The notes beneath the pieces were generated by a model. That model was not told where the DNA came from. It did not search any database and saw only the letters and a list, made by a program, of their open reading frames with translations. From Flavobacterium nitratireducens (GTDB taxonomy: Bacteria; Bacteroidota; Bacteroidia; Flavobacteriales; Flavobacteriaceae), in NCBI RefSeq assembly GCF_029625335.1, contig NZ_CP121111.1, positions 1,116,001 through 1,180,000 of the forward strand: a stretch of DNA of 64,000 bases. Reading direction: 5' to 3'. A program made the position numbers and the translations under genes. This document shows positions 1 to 8,080 of the stretch, piece after piece. Positions within the stretch are counted from its first letter, which is position 1. Each line of letters begins with the position of its first letter.

Positions 1-216
1 ATCGTGCAACTTTCACATAGCAATAACATACTTAGCATTACCGTTGACGATAACGGAAAAAGTTTTGATATTAATACAGTAGAAAAAAAACGCAATAGTG
101 AATCGGGAATGGGATTACTATTCATGAAAGAACGCGTTCAATACATTAATGGCAGGGTTTTTATCAATTCGATACCTGGAGAAGGCACCCGAATTACATT
201 TAATATTCCTATATAA
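1..216 (+). CDS. Sensor histidine kinase, C-terminal fragment (NarX/DegS type)
   Basis: The gene enters from outside the window, so only the last 71 residues are visible. They form the end of a GHKL ATPase domain: a DDNGKSFD stretch (G1/N-box side), then GMGLLFMKERVQYINGR (G2 box) and the closing strand GEGTRITFNIPI. This layout is typical of HisKA_3/NarX-like kinases that pair with NarL-type regulators. A regulator of that class starts 88 bases downstream on the same strand, so the two very probably form one two-component system. The sensing domain and the phosphorylated histidine are outside the window, so the stimulus cannot be read here. The nearby nitrate transporter makes nitrate or nitrite a reasonable guess. 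Confidence 0.85.
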   Translation: MVQLSHSNNILSITVDDNGKSFDINTVEKKRNSESGMGLLFMKERVQYINGRVFINSIPGEGTRITFNIPI

Positions 217-228
217 TTTTTGCAAAGA

Positions 229-249
229 AAATACGTAAAAAATACGTAT
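229..249. promoter_or_regulatory. Tandem TACGTA motifs upstream of the NarL-type regulator
   Basis: The self-complementary word TACGTA occurs at 232-237 and 243-248, each inside an AAATACGTA context. The two copies are 11 bases apart, about one helical turn. The same word appears twice before the nitrate transporter at 22-base spacing. The arrangement fits a dimeric regulator binding one face of the helix; which protein binds is inference. Confidence 0.45.
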
Positions 250-304
250 ATTGCACGACTTTAAAATAAGTAAATTTTTTATATCCTTTAAAAAAACGTA
301 CGTT

Positions 305-964
305 ATGAACCAAATGATTAAAGTTGTCCTTGCTGATGATCATTTCTTTGTAAGAGATGGTATAAAATCACTTTTAGAAAGCGAAAAAAATATTGAAGTA
401 GTTGGAGAAGCTACAGATGGACAAGAAGCATTAGACGTTGTAACGACTACCAATCCCGACTTATTGATTGTAGATATTAGAATGCCTCAATATACAGGAA
501 TAGAAGTAGTTGAAAAATTACGAAACCAAAACAATCCTGTAAAAATTATTGTGCTGTCAATGCATGAATCTGAAGAATATGTCTTAAAATCAATTAAAGC
601 GGGTGCCGATGGTTATTTGCTAAAAGGATCTAGCAAAGAAGAATTCATGAAAGCCCTGCACGCTGTAGCTAACGGAGGAAAATACTTTACAGGAGACATT
701 TCGTCTATCTTAATTAATCAATTGACTAATTCCTCAACTTCTTTGGATCCAAAGCCGGCTCTTACCGAAGATTTAACCATTACCAAAAGAGAAAAAGAAA
801 TTTTAACCTTATTATTATCGGGTAAAGGAAACAAAGAAATTGCCGAAGCCTTAGAGATTAGCAAACGTACTGCGGAAGTACACCGTTTTAACCTAATGAA
901 AAAACTGAAAGTCAAAAATCTAATGGAACTTTCAAACAAAGCTACCGAGTATTCATTGATATAA
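305..964 (+). CDS. NarL/FixJ-family response regulator
   Basis: This is a 219-residue two-domain regulator. Residues 4-125 are a receiver domain with the acidic pair D11/D12, phosphoacceptor D57 (LLIVDIRMP) and the conserved Lys in YLLKGSS. The C-terminus is a LuxR-type helix-turn-helix (LTITKREKEILTLL, then NKEIAEALEISKRTAEVHR). The reading frame is open back to a TTG at 251, but the ATG at 305 gives the standard start MNQMIKVVLADDH, so I use it. A second ATG lies at 314. It follows the kinase fragment and precedes the nitrate transporter. Two TACGTA words upstream (232-237, 243-248), matched by two before the transporter, suggest it may control itself and that gene. The ligand is inferred. 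Confidence 0.93.
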   Translation: MNQMIKVVLADDHFFVRDGIKSLLESEKNIEVVGEATDGQEALDVVTTTNPDLLIVDIRMPQYTGIEVVEKLRNQNNPVKIIVLSMHESEEYVLKSIKAGADGYLLKGSSKEEFMKALHAVANGGKYFTGDISSILINQLTNSSTSLDPKPALTEDLTITKREKEILTLLLSGKGNKEIAEALEISKRTAEVHRFNLMKKLKVKNLMELSNKATEYSLI

Positions 965-981
965 TAAGCTTAATCTTATCC

Positions 982-1020
982 AAATCCTGTTTTTTAGTTT
1001 AGACTAGAAAACAGGATTTT
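982..1020 (+). terminator. Intrinsic terminator after the response regulator
   Basis: A 12-bp inverted repeat (982-993 and 1008-1019, AAATCCTGTTTT) closes a short loop and runs into a T-rich tract. It lies 18 bases after the regulator stop codon. Confidence 0.85.
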
Positions 1021-1180
1021 TTATTTGTACATAATCCTGAATAAAAAACTTATTCCATAATTCTCTGCCATATCCCAACACTAAACTTAACTTTAAACAA
1101 TCAATAAAACTAAAAAAAATAATAAACCAAAATTTAGAAATAAACGACAGGAAACTGACTACTTACTTGCAGCAAACACA

Positions 1181-1216
1181 TAAATACGTATAAAAATAAG
1201 TATTTTTACGTATTTA
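1181..1216. promoter_or_regulatory. Palindromic operator candidate upstream of the nitrate transporter
   Basis: The sequence TAAATACGTA-T-AAAATA at 1181-1198 is repeated in inverse orientation at 1201-1216, giving a near-perfect palindrome with one bulged base. Its two TACGTA cores (1185-1190, 1207-1212) are 22 bases apart, two helical turns. The size, symmetry and position before a regulated transport gene suggest an operator. The neighbouring NarL-type regulator is the obvious candidate protein. Confidence 0.5.
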
Positions 1217-1263
1217 TTTTTCAAAACCTGCGTTTTCGCAGCTTTTTACTAGTCTATACTACA

Positions 1264-1271
1264 TAAATTTG
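1264..1271 (+). promoter_or_regulatory. Bacteroidota -7 box, nitrate transporter
   Basis: TAAATTTG matches TAnnTTTG and lies 18 bases before the chosen ATG. It overlaps the upstream in-frame TTG at 1269, which argues against that TTG as the start. No clear -33 TTG is seen. Confidence 0.5.
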
Positions 1272-1289
1272 CTTAAAAACACAAGTATC

Positions 1290-2774
1290 ATGAAAAATAC
1301 AAATTCTCTTTCAAAGTCGCACAGAATGTTATTTCTTAATACATTGGCTTTTACTGTTTGTTTTGCTTGCTGGACACTTAATGGTGTATTAGTAACTTAC
1401 TTAGTTGACAAAGGTATTTTCAATTGGAGTGTTGTACAAGTAGGATGGTTACTTGGAATACCAATTTTAACAGGATCAATAATGCGTTTACCAATGGGTA
1501 TTCTAACAGATAAATTTGGTGGAAAATACGTATTCTCTTTTTTACTATTACTATGTTCGATTCCTTTATTTTTACTTCCAACAGCAGATAGCTTTTCTAT
1601 GTTTGCTATTTTAAGTTTTTTATTTGGAATGGTAGGAACAGGATTTGCTGTCGGTGTTGGTTATACTTCTATATGGTATCCTAAAGAATGGCAGGGAAGA
1701 GCTTTAGGTATTTTCGGAATGGGAAATGCAGGAGCGGCTATCACTACTTTTATTGCTCCTTCTTTATTGAACCAATTTTCAGCTAGTGACCCGGAAAACG
1801 GATGGAAAATCCTGCCGCTTATCTACGGAGCTGTCTTATTAATAATTGGTATTATTTTTTTGATATTTGCCGAAAACAAAAAATTAGAAAAATCGACTAA
1901 AACTATCCCACAAATGTTAAGTACGTTGAAAAATGTTCGGGTATGGCGTTTTGGAGCTTACTACTTCTTAGTATTTGGATGTTTTGTAGCTTACTCTCAA
2001 TGGTTATTGCCAAATTTCATGAACGTGTACCAAACCAGTTTAGTTATGGGAGGTATGTTTGCCACGATGTTTAGCTTACCATCAGGTGTAATTCGTGCCT
2101 TTGGAGGTTATTTATCCGATAAATACGGAGCCAGAAAAGTAATGTACTGGGTACTGGGTTCATCAGTACTATTAAGTGCTTTGTTAATGGTGCCAAAAAT
2201 GGAAATCACCACAGCAGGAGCAGGAATCATGGCTAAAAAAGCAGGTAGGGTTACCGAAGTTTCAACAACAAATATAAAAGTAGGTGAAACTAATATTCCA
2301 TTGGAAGCTAAAAAAGAACTAAGTACTGATGGTTCTAATATTTTCCCAACTAAAACATCCTGGCAGGAAGTAATTGTAAAAGAAAACCAAGAGGTTGTCA
2401 AAAAAGAATTATTAGCTAAAGGAATCACTAAAATCAACTTTGATGCTAACATGTGGGTTTATCTGGTTTTGGTAATCCTGATTGGTATTTCATGGGGAAT
2501 TGGAAAAGCGGCCGTTTACAAACACATTCCTGAGTATTTCCCTTCTGAAGTGGGTGTTGTAGGTGGAATGGTAGGACTATTAGGCGGTTTAGGTGGATTC
2601 TGCGGTCCAATTATCTTCAGCTACTTATTGACCGCTACCGGATTATGGTCCAGTTCCTGGATATTCATTTTACTATTCTCTATCATCTGTTTGGTTTGGA
2701 TGCACATCACTATCACAAATATGATGAACAAAAACCAACCTGAATTATCTAAGCAAATAGATGTTGTAAAATAA
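1290..2774 (+). CDS. NNP-family nitrate/nitrite transporter (MFS)
   Basis: This is a 494-residue inner-membrane major facilitator with twelve predicted helices. NNP signatures are present: GRALGIFGMGNAGAA in helix 5 and SWGIGKAAVYKHIPEYFP around helix 10. Arginines R66 in helix 2 (SIMRLPMG) and R269 in helix 8 (GVIRAFGGYLSDKYG) sit where E. coli NarK places its two substrate arginines. An extra hydrophilic stretch of about 80 residues lies between helices 9 and 10 and should face the periplasm. The ATG at 1290 is chosen over the in-frame TTG at 1269 because the latter overlaps the -7 box. Family knowledge says nitrate uptake or nitrate/nitrite exchange; which of the two cannot be decided here. 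Confidence 0.9.
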   Translation: MKNTNSLSKSHRMLFLNTLAFTVCFACWTLNGVLVTYLVDKGIFNWSVVQVGWLLGIPILTGSIMRLPMGILTDKFGGKYVFSFLLLLCSIPLFLLPTADSFSMFAILSFLFGMVGTGFAVGVGYTSIWYPKEWQGRALGIFGMGNAGAAITTFIAPSLLNQFSASDPENGWKILPLIYGAVLLIIGIIFLIFAENKKLEKSTKTIPQMLSTLKNVRVWRFGAYYFLVFGCFVAYSQWLLPNFMNVYQTSLVMGGMFATMFSLPSGVIRAFGGYLSDKYGARKVMYWVLGSSVLLSALLMVPKMEITTAGAGIMAKKAGRVTEVSTTNIKVGETNIPLEAKKELSTDGSNIFPTKTSWQEVIVKENQEVVKKELLAKGITKINFDANMWVYLVLVILIGISWGIGKAAVYKHIPEYFPSEVGVVGGMVGLLGGLGGFCGPIIFSYLLTATGLWSSSWIFILLFSIICLVWMHITITNMMNKNQPELSKQIDVVK

Positions 2775-2799
2775 TATTATTATTTCCATCAAATTAAAA

Positions 2800-2840
2800 A
2801 ATGCAGCACCCTTAAGTTTAAGAGTGTTGCATTCTTTTTT
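2800..2840 (+). terminator. Intrinsic terminator after the nitrate transporter
   Basis: A 16-bp stem with one G-T pair (2800-2815 with 2818-2833) is followed by an uninterrupted T tract. It lies 25 bases beyond the stop codon. Confidence 0.88.
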
Positions 2841-2897
2841 TACTCACAAGACACTTAACCAATTGTCTTTATCATTAACTTAGTAGAACTAAACGTT

Positions 2898-3524
2898 ATG
2901 ATTATGAAAAACTTATCTCTTTTCATTATCCTGTTAATGATACCATCTTGTGTTTCAAAAAAATATACTACGATAAAACAACTACCTGATGGAATACAAC
3001 TAGCAACCGAGGAAAAATATTTACTGGAAAACAACCAGAAGAAACTATTGTATAAAAAACAAATGATCTTTACCCGCAATGGCCGCATCAAATCGTCACA
3101 AACTGTGGATTCCTTAGACAAGGTATTGCAGCAAACCGAAAAAAAATTATGGTTTATTGTAGAAAGATATCCTGATAAAGAACCTTATTACTGTAAAACC
3201 CGCTGGAAACCAAATCAGCGTGAACGCATCAGTTGTTACACCAGAAAACAATACAAACAAAATGAATCCATTTATCATTATAATTCAGATGGAAGTATTA
3301 CTAAAATAGTAGATAATTTTAATCCGTTCTACACTCAGTATTTTTATTATACCAACAAAGAACTTTCTAAAATCATCATCAAAGATAAAAATGACACGCT
3401 CATTGACGAAGTTTTGGTGCATTGTGAAACCAAAGATGAAAAAGGAAGCTGTTTAAAAGAAATTAGAATTTCGACCAAAACCAACCGAACAGAAGAATTC
3501 CTCTTCGTTCCTAAATACAATTAA
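2898..3524 (+). CDS. Hypothetical lipoprotein
   Basis: This is a 208-residue protein whose first 19 residues form a lipoprotein signal peptide ending in MIPSC, so the mature protein should begin with an acylated Cys in the cell envelope. The rest is hydrophilic and rich in Lys, Tyr and Thr. A repeated pattern of short strands (IYHYNSDGSITKIVDNFNP and YFYYTNKELSKIIIKDK) resembles the turn-rich strands of MORN/RHS-like toxin-immunity or antigen repeats, but I cannot assign a family. The start could be the ATG at 2898 or 2904. It stands alone between the transporter's terminator and a DUF1905 gene 17 bases downstream. Function is unknown. Confidence 0.75.
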   Translation: MIMKNLSLFIILLMIPSCVSKKYTTIKQLPDGIQLATEEKYLLENNQKKLLYKKQMIFTRNGRIKSSQTVDSLDKVLQQTEKKLWFIVERYPDKEPYYCKTRWKPNQRERISCYTRKQYKQNESIYHYNSDGSITKIVDNFNPFYTQYFYYTNKELSKIIIKDKNDTLIDEVLVHCETKDEKGSCLKEIRISTKTNRTEEFLFVPKYN

Positions 3525-3541
3525 TTAAAAAATTAAACGTA

Positions 3542-3841
3542 TTGAATGCAAAAATAAAATATCAATTTTCAGCTGAAACCTGGCAACACCCTTCGCCTGG
3601 AGGTTGGTATTTTATTTCTTTGCCTACAACTATAGCTACAGAAATACGAACAGGCCTGCAATCAGAAGAAGAAGGTTGGGGAAGATTAAAAGCGGTGGCC
3701 AAAACTGGAAAAACCGAATGGAAAACGGCAATTTGGTTTGATACTAAAATGAAAACTTACCTTCTTCCTTTAAAAGCCGAAATCCGTAAAAAAGAGAGAA
3801 TCATTGTTGGAAAAAAACTCCAAATTACACTTTGGCTATAA
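3542..3841 (+). CDS. DUF1905 domain protein
   Basis: This is a 99-residue protein with no signal peptide or membrane segment. It matches the DUF1905 pattern: a Trp-His-Pro-rich start (YQFSAETWQHPSPGGWYF), an IRTGL helix, a central GWGRLKAVAKTGKTEW strand pair, and a Lys-rich end (IRKKERIIVGKKLQITLWL). DUF1905 forms a small beta-barrel of unknown function, sometimes fused to a YdeI-like domain that is absent here. The start is a TTG at 3542. No in-frame ATG precedes the conserved core, so a non-ATG start is the best reading. It follows the lipoprotein gene by 17 bases and may be cotranscribed with it. Confidence 0.8.
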   Translation: MNAKIKYQFSAETWQHPSPGGWYFISLPTTIATEIRTGLQSEEEGWGRLKAVAKTGKTEWKTAIWFDTKMKTYLLPLKAEIRKKERIIVGKKLQITLWL

Positions 3842-4003
3842 ACTATTTTTAAATTGAACTCATAAATAACAATTCAAAATTATATATTCGTACTTATTTC
3901 TATCAATCTGATTTTAAATTCATTATTAAAAAAAGGAGTCCAGAAACCAATAAACGGGGCGTAAACGAAAAGCCATACGAGTAGTACAATTTAATAATTA
4001 ATT

Positions 4004-4384
4004 ATGGGATTATTTTCGGCAATACTTGGTAACGCAGGAACTGTAAGCCAAGAGGAGTTACAAAAAGATTATGGCAAACTACTTATTAGCAGCGAAGAAA
4101 TAGAACTGGGCTTCAAACTTATTCGAGATGTATTTATCTTCACTAACAAAAGACTTATTCTAATTGACAAACAAGGTGTTACAGGAAGTAAAACAGAATA
4201 CAAATCAATCACTTATAAAAGCATTAGTCGCTTCAGTATTGAAACTGCTGGCACCTTTGACTTGGAAGCGGAATTAAAAATTTGGGTTTCAAGCGAACAA
4301 ACGCCTAGTATCCGAAAACAATTTAATAAATCGGTTAATGTTTATGATGTTCATAATGTTTTAGCCACACATGTTTTGAAATAA
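4004..4384 (+). CDS. Bacterial PH-domain protein (bPH_1 family)
   Basis: This is a 126-residue soluble protein. It carries the bacterial pleckstrin-homology pattern: LISSEEIELGFKLIRDVFIFTNKRLILIDKQG, then SITYKSISRFSIETAGTFD and a closing amphipathic helix (VYDVHNVLATHVLK). The phrase FTNKRLILIDKQG is diagnostic of the family formerly called DUF1696. The fold is known; the ligand and role are not. It is monocistronic, with 162 bases of AT-rich DNA upstream and a strong terminator downstream. Confidence 0.85.
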   Translation: MGLFSAILGNAGTVSQEELQKDYGKLLISSEEIELGFKLIRDVFIFTNKRLILIDKQGVTGSKTEYKSITYKSISRFSIETAGTFDLEAELKIWVSSEQTPSIRKQFNKSVNVYDVHNVLATHVLK

Positions 4385-4392
4385 TATTTTAT

Positions 4393-4436
4393 AAAACGAA
4401 AGGCTGTCTAATCAAAGACAGCCTTTCGTTTTTTAT
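4393..4436. terminator. Bidirectional terminator between the PH-domain gene and guaB
   Basis: A perfect 17-bp inverted repeat (4393-4409 and 4416-4432) with a 6-base loop lies between two convergent genes. It has a T tract on the plus strand and a T-rich stretch on the minus strand. Confidence 0.92.
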
Positions 4437-4452
4437 AATTATAAGCGTAGAA

Positions 4453-5925
4453 TTATCTAGAATAATTTGGAGCTTCTTTCGTTATTGTAACATTGTGAGG
4501 GTGACTTTCAGAAATTCCGCTTGAAGTTAAACGCACAAAACGTCCAGTAGCTTGTAAGGTAGCAATATCTTTTGCTCCACAATATCCCATACCTGCACGT
4601 AATCCTCCTATGAATTGTAACATACTTTCATTTAATTCCCCTTTGTAAGGAACACGACCTACAATTCCTTCTGGAACTAATTTCTTAACATCATCTTCAA
4701 CATCTTGGAAATAACGATCTTTTGAACCTGTTTGCATTGCTTCTACAGACCCCATTCCTCTATAGGATTTGAATTTTCTTCCTTCGAAAATGATAGTTTC
4801 TCCAGGAGATTCTTTTGTTCCTGCTAATAATGAACCCAACATTACACAATCAGCACCGGCAGCAATAGCTTTAGGAATATCTCCTGTGTAGCGAATACCT
4901 CCATCAGCAATAACTGGAACACCCGAACCTTTAATAGCAGCGGCTACTTCTAATACAGCTGAGAATTGAGGAAAACCAACACCTGCCACCACACGTGTAG
5001 TACAAATTGAACCAGGTCCAATACCTACTTTTACTCCATCAGCACCATTTTCTACTAAATATTGAGCAGCTTCTGGTGTAGCAATATTTCCAACCACAAC
5101 ATCTAAATCTGGAAATTGTGCTTTAACCGCTTTTAAAACATCAACCACTCCTTTAGTATGTCCGTGAGCGGTATCAATAATAACAGCATCTACTCCAGCA
5201 TTTACTAAAGCAGTCGCTCTTTCTACAGCATCAGCAGTAACCCCTAATGCAGCAGCTACTCGCAAACGACCGTACTTATCTTTATTAGCATTTGGCTTTT
5301 GATTCAATTTAGTAATATCTCTAAATGTAATCAAACCTACTAATTTATTATCTTGATCTACTACTGGTAATTTTTCAATTTTATGTCCTTGCAAAACTAC
5401 TTCAGCTTCAGCTAATGAAGTACCTTCGGCAACGGTTACTAAGTTTTCCTTAGTCATTACCTCAACGATAGGACGTGTACTGTTTTTTTCGAAACGCAAA
5501 TCACGGTTGGTTACAATTCCTTTTAATGTTTGATTTTCATCAACTACTGGAATTCCACCAATTCCGTATTCTTTCATCGCAGCTTTAGCATCAGCTACTG
5601 TAGCTGTAAGTGGTAAAGTTACTGGATCGATAATCATACCTGACTCAGCACGTTTTACTTTACGTACTTTAGCAGCTTGCTGCTCTATAGTCATGTTTTT
5701 ATGTAAAACACCTATTCCACCTTCTTGTGCCATAGCAATAGCCATAGAACTTTCGGTTACTGTATCCATAGCAGCAGATACAATAGGAACATTAAGTGTT
5801 ATGTTTCTTGAGAATTTTGTTTTGATACTCACTTCGCGAGGAAGCACTTGTGAGTAATTAGGAACTAATAATACATCATCGTAAGTTAAACCTTCACCGA
5901 TAATCTTTGAATTGTGTGCTATCAT
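4453..5925 (-). CDS. guaB: Inosine-5'-monophosphate dehydrogenase
   Basis: This 490-residue protein is of normal IMPDH length. It oxidises IMP to XMP with NAD+, the committed step of GMP synthesis in the cytosol. The catalytic loop [19 protein letters not shown] places the active-site cysteine at about residue 308. The N-terminal [11 protein letters not shown] and [13 protein letters not shown] motifs and the flap segment ([12 protein letters not shown]) are present. Residues of roughly 95-210 form the two CBS domains that bind regulatory nucleotides. The start [17 protein letters not shown] is the usual flavobacterial one. A -7 box at 5952-5959 lies 26 bases upstream on the minus strand. Confidence 0.98.
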   Translation of the reverse strand: MIAHNSKIIGEGLTYDDVLLVPNYSQVLPREVSIKTKFSRNITLNVPIVSAAMDTVTESSMAIAMAQEGGIGVLHKNMTIEQQAAKVRKVKRAESGMIIDPVTLPLTATVADAKAAMKEYGIGGIPVVDENQTLKGIVTNRDLRFEKNSTRPIVEVMTKENLVTVAEGTSLAEAEVVLQGHKIEKLPVVDQDNKLVGLITFRDITKLNQKPNANKDKYGRLRVAAALGVTADAVERATALVNAGVDAVIIDTAHGHTKGVVDVLKAVKAQFPDLDVVVGNIATPEAAQYLVENGADGVKVGIGPGSICTTRVVAGVGFPQFSAVLEVAAAIKGSGVPVIADGGIRYTGDIPKAIAAGADCVMLGSLLAGTKESPGETIIFEGRKFKSYRGMGSVEAMQTGSKDRYFQDVEDDVKKLVPEGIVGRVPYKGELNESMLQFIGGLRAGMGYCGAKDIATLQATGRFVRLTSSGISESHPHNVTITKEAPNYSR

Positions 5926-5951
5926 GTTGCAATTTCTAGTTGAATTGCGTG

Positions 5952-5959
5952 CAAATATA
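5952..5959 (-). promoter_or_regulatory. Bacteroidota -7 box, guaB
   Basis: Minus-strand TATATTTG matches TAnnTTTG and sits 26 bases before the guaB start codon. Confidence 0.6.
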
Positions 5960-6058
5960 GCAAATTATTTTGATTTATTAAATTTGTATTCCAATTAAAT
6001 TTTAGAGTCCAATTCGAGCTATTTGTTAATATTATTTAAGCTACAAAACATTCTTAAC

Positions 6059-7465
6059 TTAATATCGACTAGGTGGTTCATTACTATCTTTAAAAATAAA
6101 ATTAAACCCAAATTGAAAAGAAAGACTTTGTGATTTTGACAAATCACGATAGCCTAATAAATTATCCCCCATAAAATACATATTGAAGGCTCCCAATCTA
6201 GCAGACAACCCCAATCCAATATTGGTATAGGAATAAGAATCCAATGTATAGGTAGCTTTTAATTGTAACTTATTTGATATATTTCTTTGATAGAATCCCG
6301 TTAAAGCGGTAATAGGAAGCCTTGGCGTACTCATTATAAAAAGTTGCGCACCAACTGCATTCTTGAATGGTTTTTCTCCTGCTTCACACACGCAGTCTTC
6401 GTCCTTGCTTACCCCATATGAATATTGATAAGACGCATTTAATTTTACAGGACGCCAAGTAGTATATTTATTGTACAAAGTATCTCTTTTAATTGCCTCA
6501 TTAAAATCACTATAAACACCATCTGGATCATCTGTGCTCGTAAAACTAGGATTAATCCCTTCGTATTTGTAGATACCACTATACGTATAATTTGCAACAT
6601 CCTTTGTATGTTTAACAAAACCAACATCAAGAATACTAGCGGTAATTTGAGTATTTTTTTTAGGATAATAAGTAAAACCTAAATCAAATCCCAAGCCCAT
6701 ATCTCCACCAAATAAAAGTTGATTTTGTACATCCGAAGCTGTATCTCCATTATAATCGTCTTCTAAATATTTTGAAACTCCAGAAGTATTTAAAGTCAAA
6801 TTAGACCTTACAATTTGTTCGTACATAGTGGTACTAGATGGTCGGGTAAGGATATAACCCGAATTTTGGGTTGATGAAGCATTAAATCCACTGAAGTAAA
6901 TTTTCCCTCTTGCTCCAACAATAAAATTATCAGCTATGTTTTTGTGATAACCTAGATGCAATACCGTAAGCACTTCTGCTTTAACACTTATATCCGATAA
7001 ATCAAATGATTTTCCTATGTAATTTTGATTACCATATAATGCCAAAACGAGCGGATCCTTAGGAACATAATTCCAAAAATCAAATTCTTGATACAATCCA
7101 AAAGACAAATACCCTTTGTCTTCAAGCCAATCTCCTAATTTAAAGCCTCCATTAAGTAATTCAATTTGTTCATTGATTGCAGCATGATCATTTCTGGTAG
7201 TCGAATTTACCACTTTTCGCAATTTCTGATTAAAATCGACTCCATCATTAGCAAACAAATCATAAGCTGAAAAACCACTAGACCCTACTTTAAAAGAAAA
7301 ACCTGAAAGCATAGGAACCCCAAAATAATAGCTGTATTTAAAATCTGCTCCTGGGTTTAACATCAGAGATTGTGGAACCGAAGTAAGATTGTACAACACT
7401 TGCTTATTCTGAGAAAAACAATTAACTACAAATAGTACCATTAAAAATATAAAACCCTTTCTCAT
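6059..7465 (-). CDS. DUF5723-family outer-membrane protein
   Basis: This 468-residue protein has a signal peptide ending near CFSQ. The N-terminal run SVPQSLMLNPGADFKYSYYF followed by GVPMLSGFSFKVGSSGFSAYDLF is the hallmark of DUF5723, a Bacteroidota family related in style to PorP/SprF-like beta-barrels. Alternating aromatic strands through to the last residues (FNMYFMGDNLLGYRD, SLSFQFGFNFIF) support an outer-membrane barrel. It is translationally coupled to the upstream lipoprotein gene: stop and start share one base in TAATG at 7465. I infer a structural or assembly role in the outer membrane, but no function is established. Downstream, 133 bases separate it from guaB. Confidence 0.75.
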   Translation of the reverse strand: MRKGFIFLMVLFVVNCFSQNKQVLYNLTSVPQSLMLNPGADFKYSYYFGVPMLSGFSFKVGSSGFSAYDLFANDGVDFNQKLRKVVNSTTRNDHAAINEQIELLNGGFKLGDWLEDKGYLSFGLYQEFDFWNYVPKDPLVLALYGNQNYIGKSFDLSDISVKAEVLTVLHLGYHKNIADNFIVGARGKIYFSGFNASSTQNSGYILTRPSSTTMYEQIVRSNLTLNTSGVSKYLEDDYNGDTASDVQNQLLFGGDMGLGFDLGFTYYPKKNTQITASILDVGFVKHTKDVANYTYSGIYKYEGINPSFTSTDDPDGVYSDFNEAIKRDTLYNKYTTWRPVKLNASYQYSYGVSKDEDCVCEAGEKPFKNAVGAQLFIMSTPRLPITALTGFYQRNISNKLQLKATYTLDSYSYTNIGLGLSARLGAFNMYFMGDNLLGYRDLSKSQSLSFQFGFNFIFKDSNEPPSRY

Positions 7466-8016
7466 TAGATTTCTAAATAAACTGTGGCACTTGAACGTAA
7501 AACTAAATTTCCAGTACTATTTGCATTCAAAGCAGAGCCAGAACCTATTGTTATTAAAAAGCCCATTTTCACCGTTTTTTTCAACAATTCTAATCTATTG
7601 TTTTCAAAAATTTCAGTACTGGTAACAATAGTAGCTGTTCCTGAATAGGCTGGAATATCTTTTTTTATTGTAGTTAATGCTCTATTATTTGCATCAAGCA
7701 AAACAATATTTAAGAAAAAAGATCTTTTTATTGTATTGTTGATTTCGAAATGAAAATCAACTTTTCGTAAATAACTATTCAGATATTTATCTCTAAAAAC
7801 ATCAAAATCATATTCATCACCCCCCCAAGGAATTTCCATTCCAGTATCCGACACTAAACTTTTTGCTGGCACATCAAAATAGCTAAAATTTGCTTCATAA
7901 ACAGGAGTGAGTTTTAAATCATTGGCCTGATCAAAGTTCAAATCACTTGTACAAGAAAAACTACTTCCCATAAGAAGGAGTATGCAAATGATTTTATAAA
8001 AACAATACTTTTTCAT
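7465..8016 (-). CDS. Hypothetical lipoprotein coupled to DUF5723
   Basis: This 183-residue protein begins with a lipoprotein signal (ICILLLMGSSFSC), with the lipobox Cys at about residue 22. The mature part is mostly beta-stranded with no motif I recognise; it contains a PWGGDEYDFDVF segment and ends in SATVYLEI. Its stop codon overlaps the start of the DUF5723 barrel by one base, so the two are cotranscribed and probably form a lipoprotein-barrel pair. It lies 64 bases downstream of the HMG-CoA lyase gene on the same strand with no terminator between them, so read-through from that gene is possible. Confidence 0.7.
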   Translation of the reverse strand: MKKYCFYKIICILLLMGSSFSCTSDLNFDQANDLKLTPVYEANFSYFDVPAKSLVSDTGMEIPWGGDEYDFDVFRDKYLNSYLRKVDFHFEINNTIKRSFFLNIVLLDANNRALTTIKKDIPAYSGTATIVTSTEIFENNRLELLKKTVKMGFLITIGSGSALNANSTGNLVLRSSATVYLEI

Positions 8017-8080
8017 TCTCTTAGAATTAATTAGCTATCTTTTAACGCATTACTTACCAAAATAGTATCTCCTAAACATG

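Larger units (their letters stand above)
965..1289. other. Intergenic region before the nitrate transporter
   Basis: These 325 bases hold the regulator's terminator (982-1020), the TACGTA palindrome (1181-1216), a small hairpin with a T tract (1228-1247) and a -7 promoter box (1264-1271). Bases 1021-1180 are AT-rich with no feature I can support. Confidence 0.7.
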
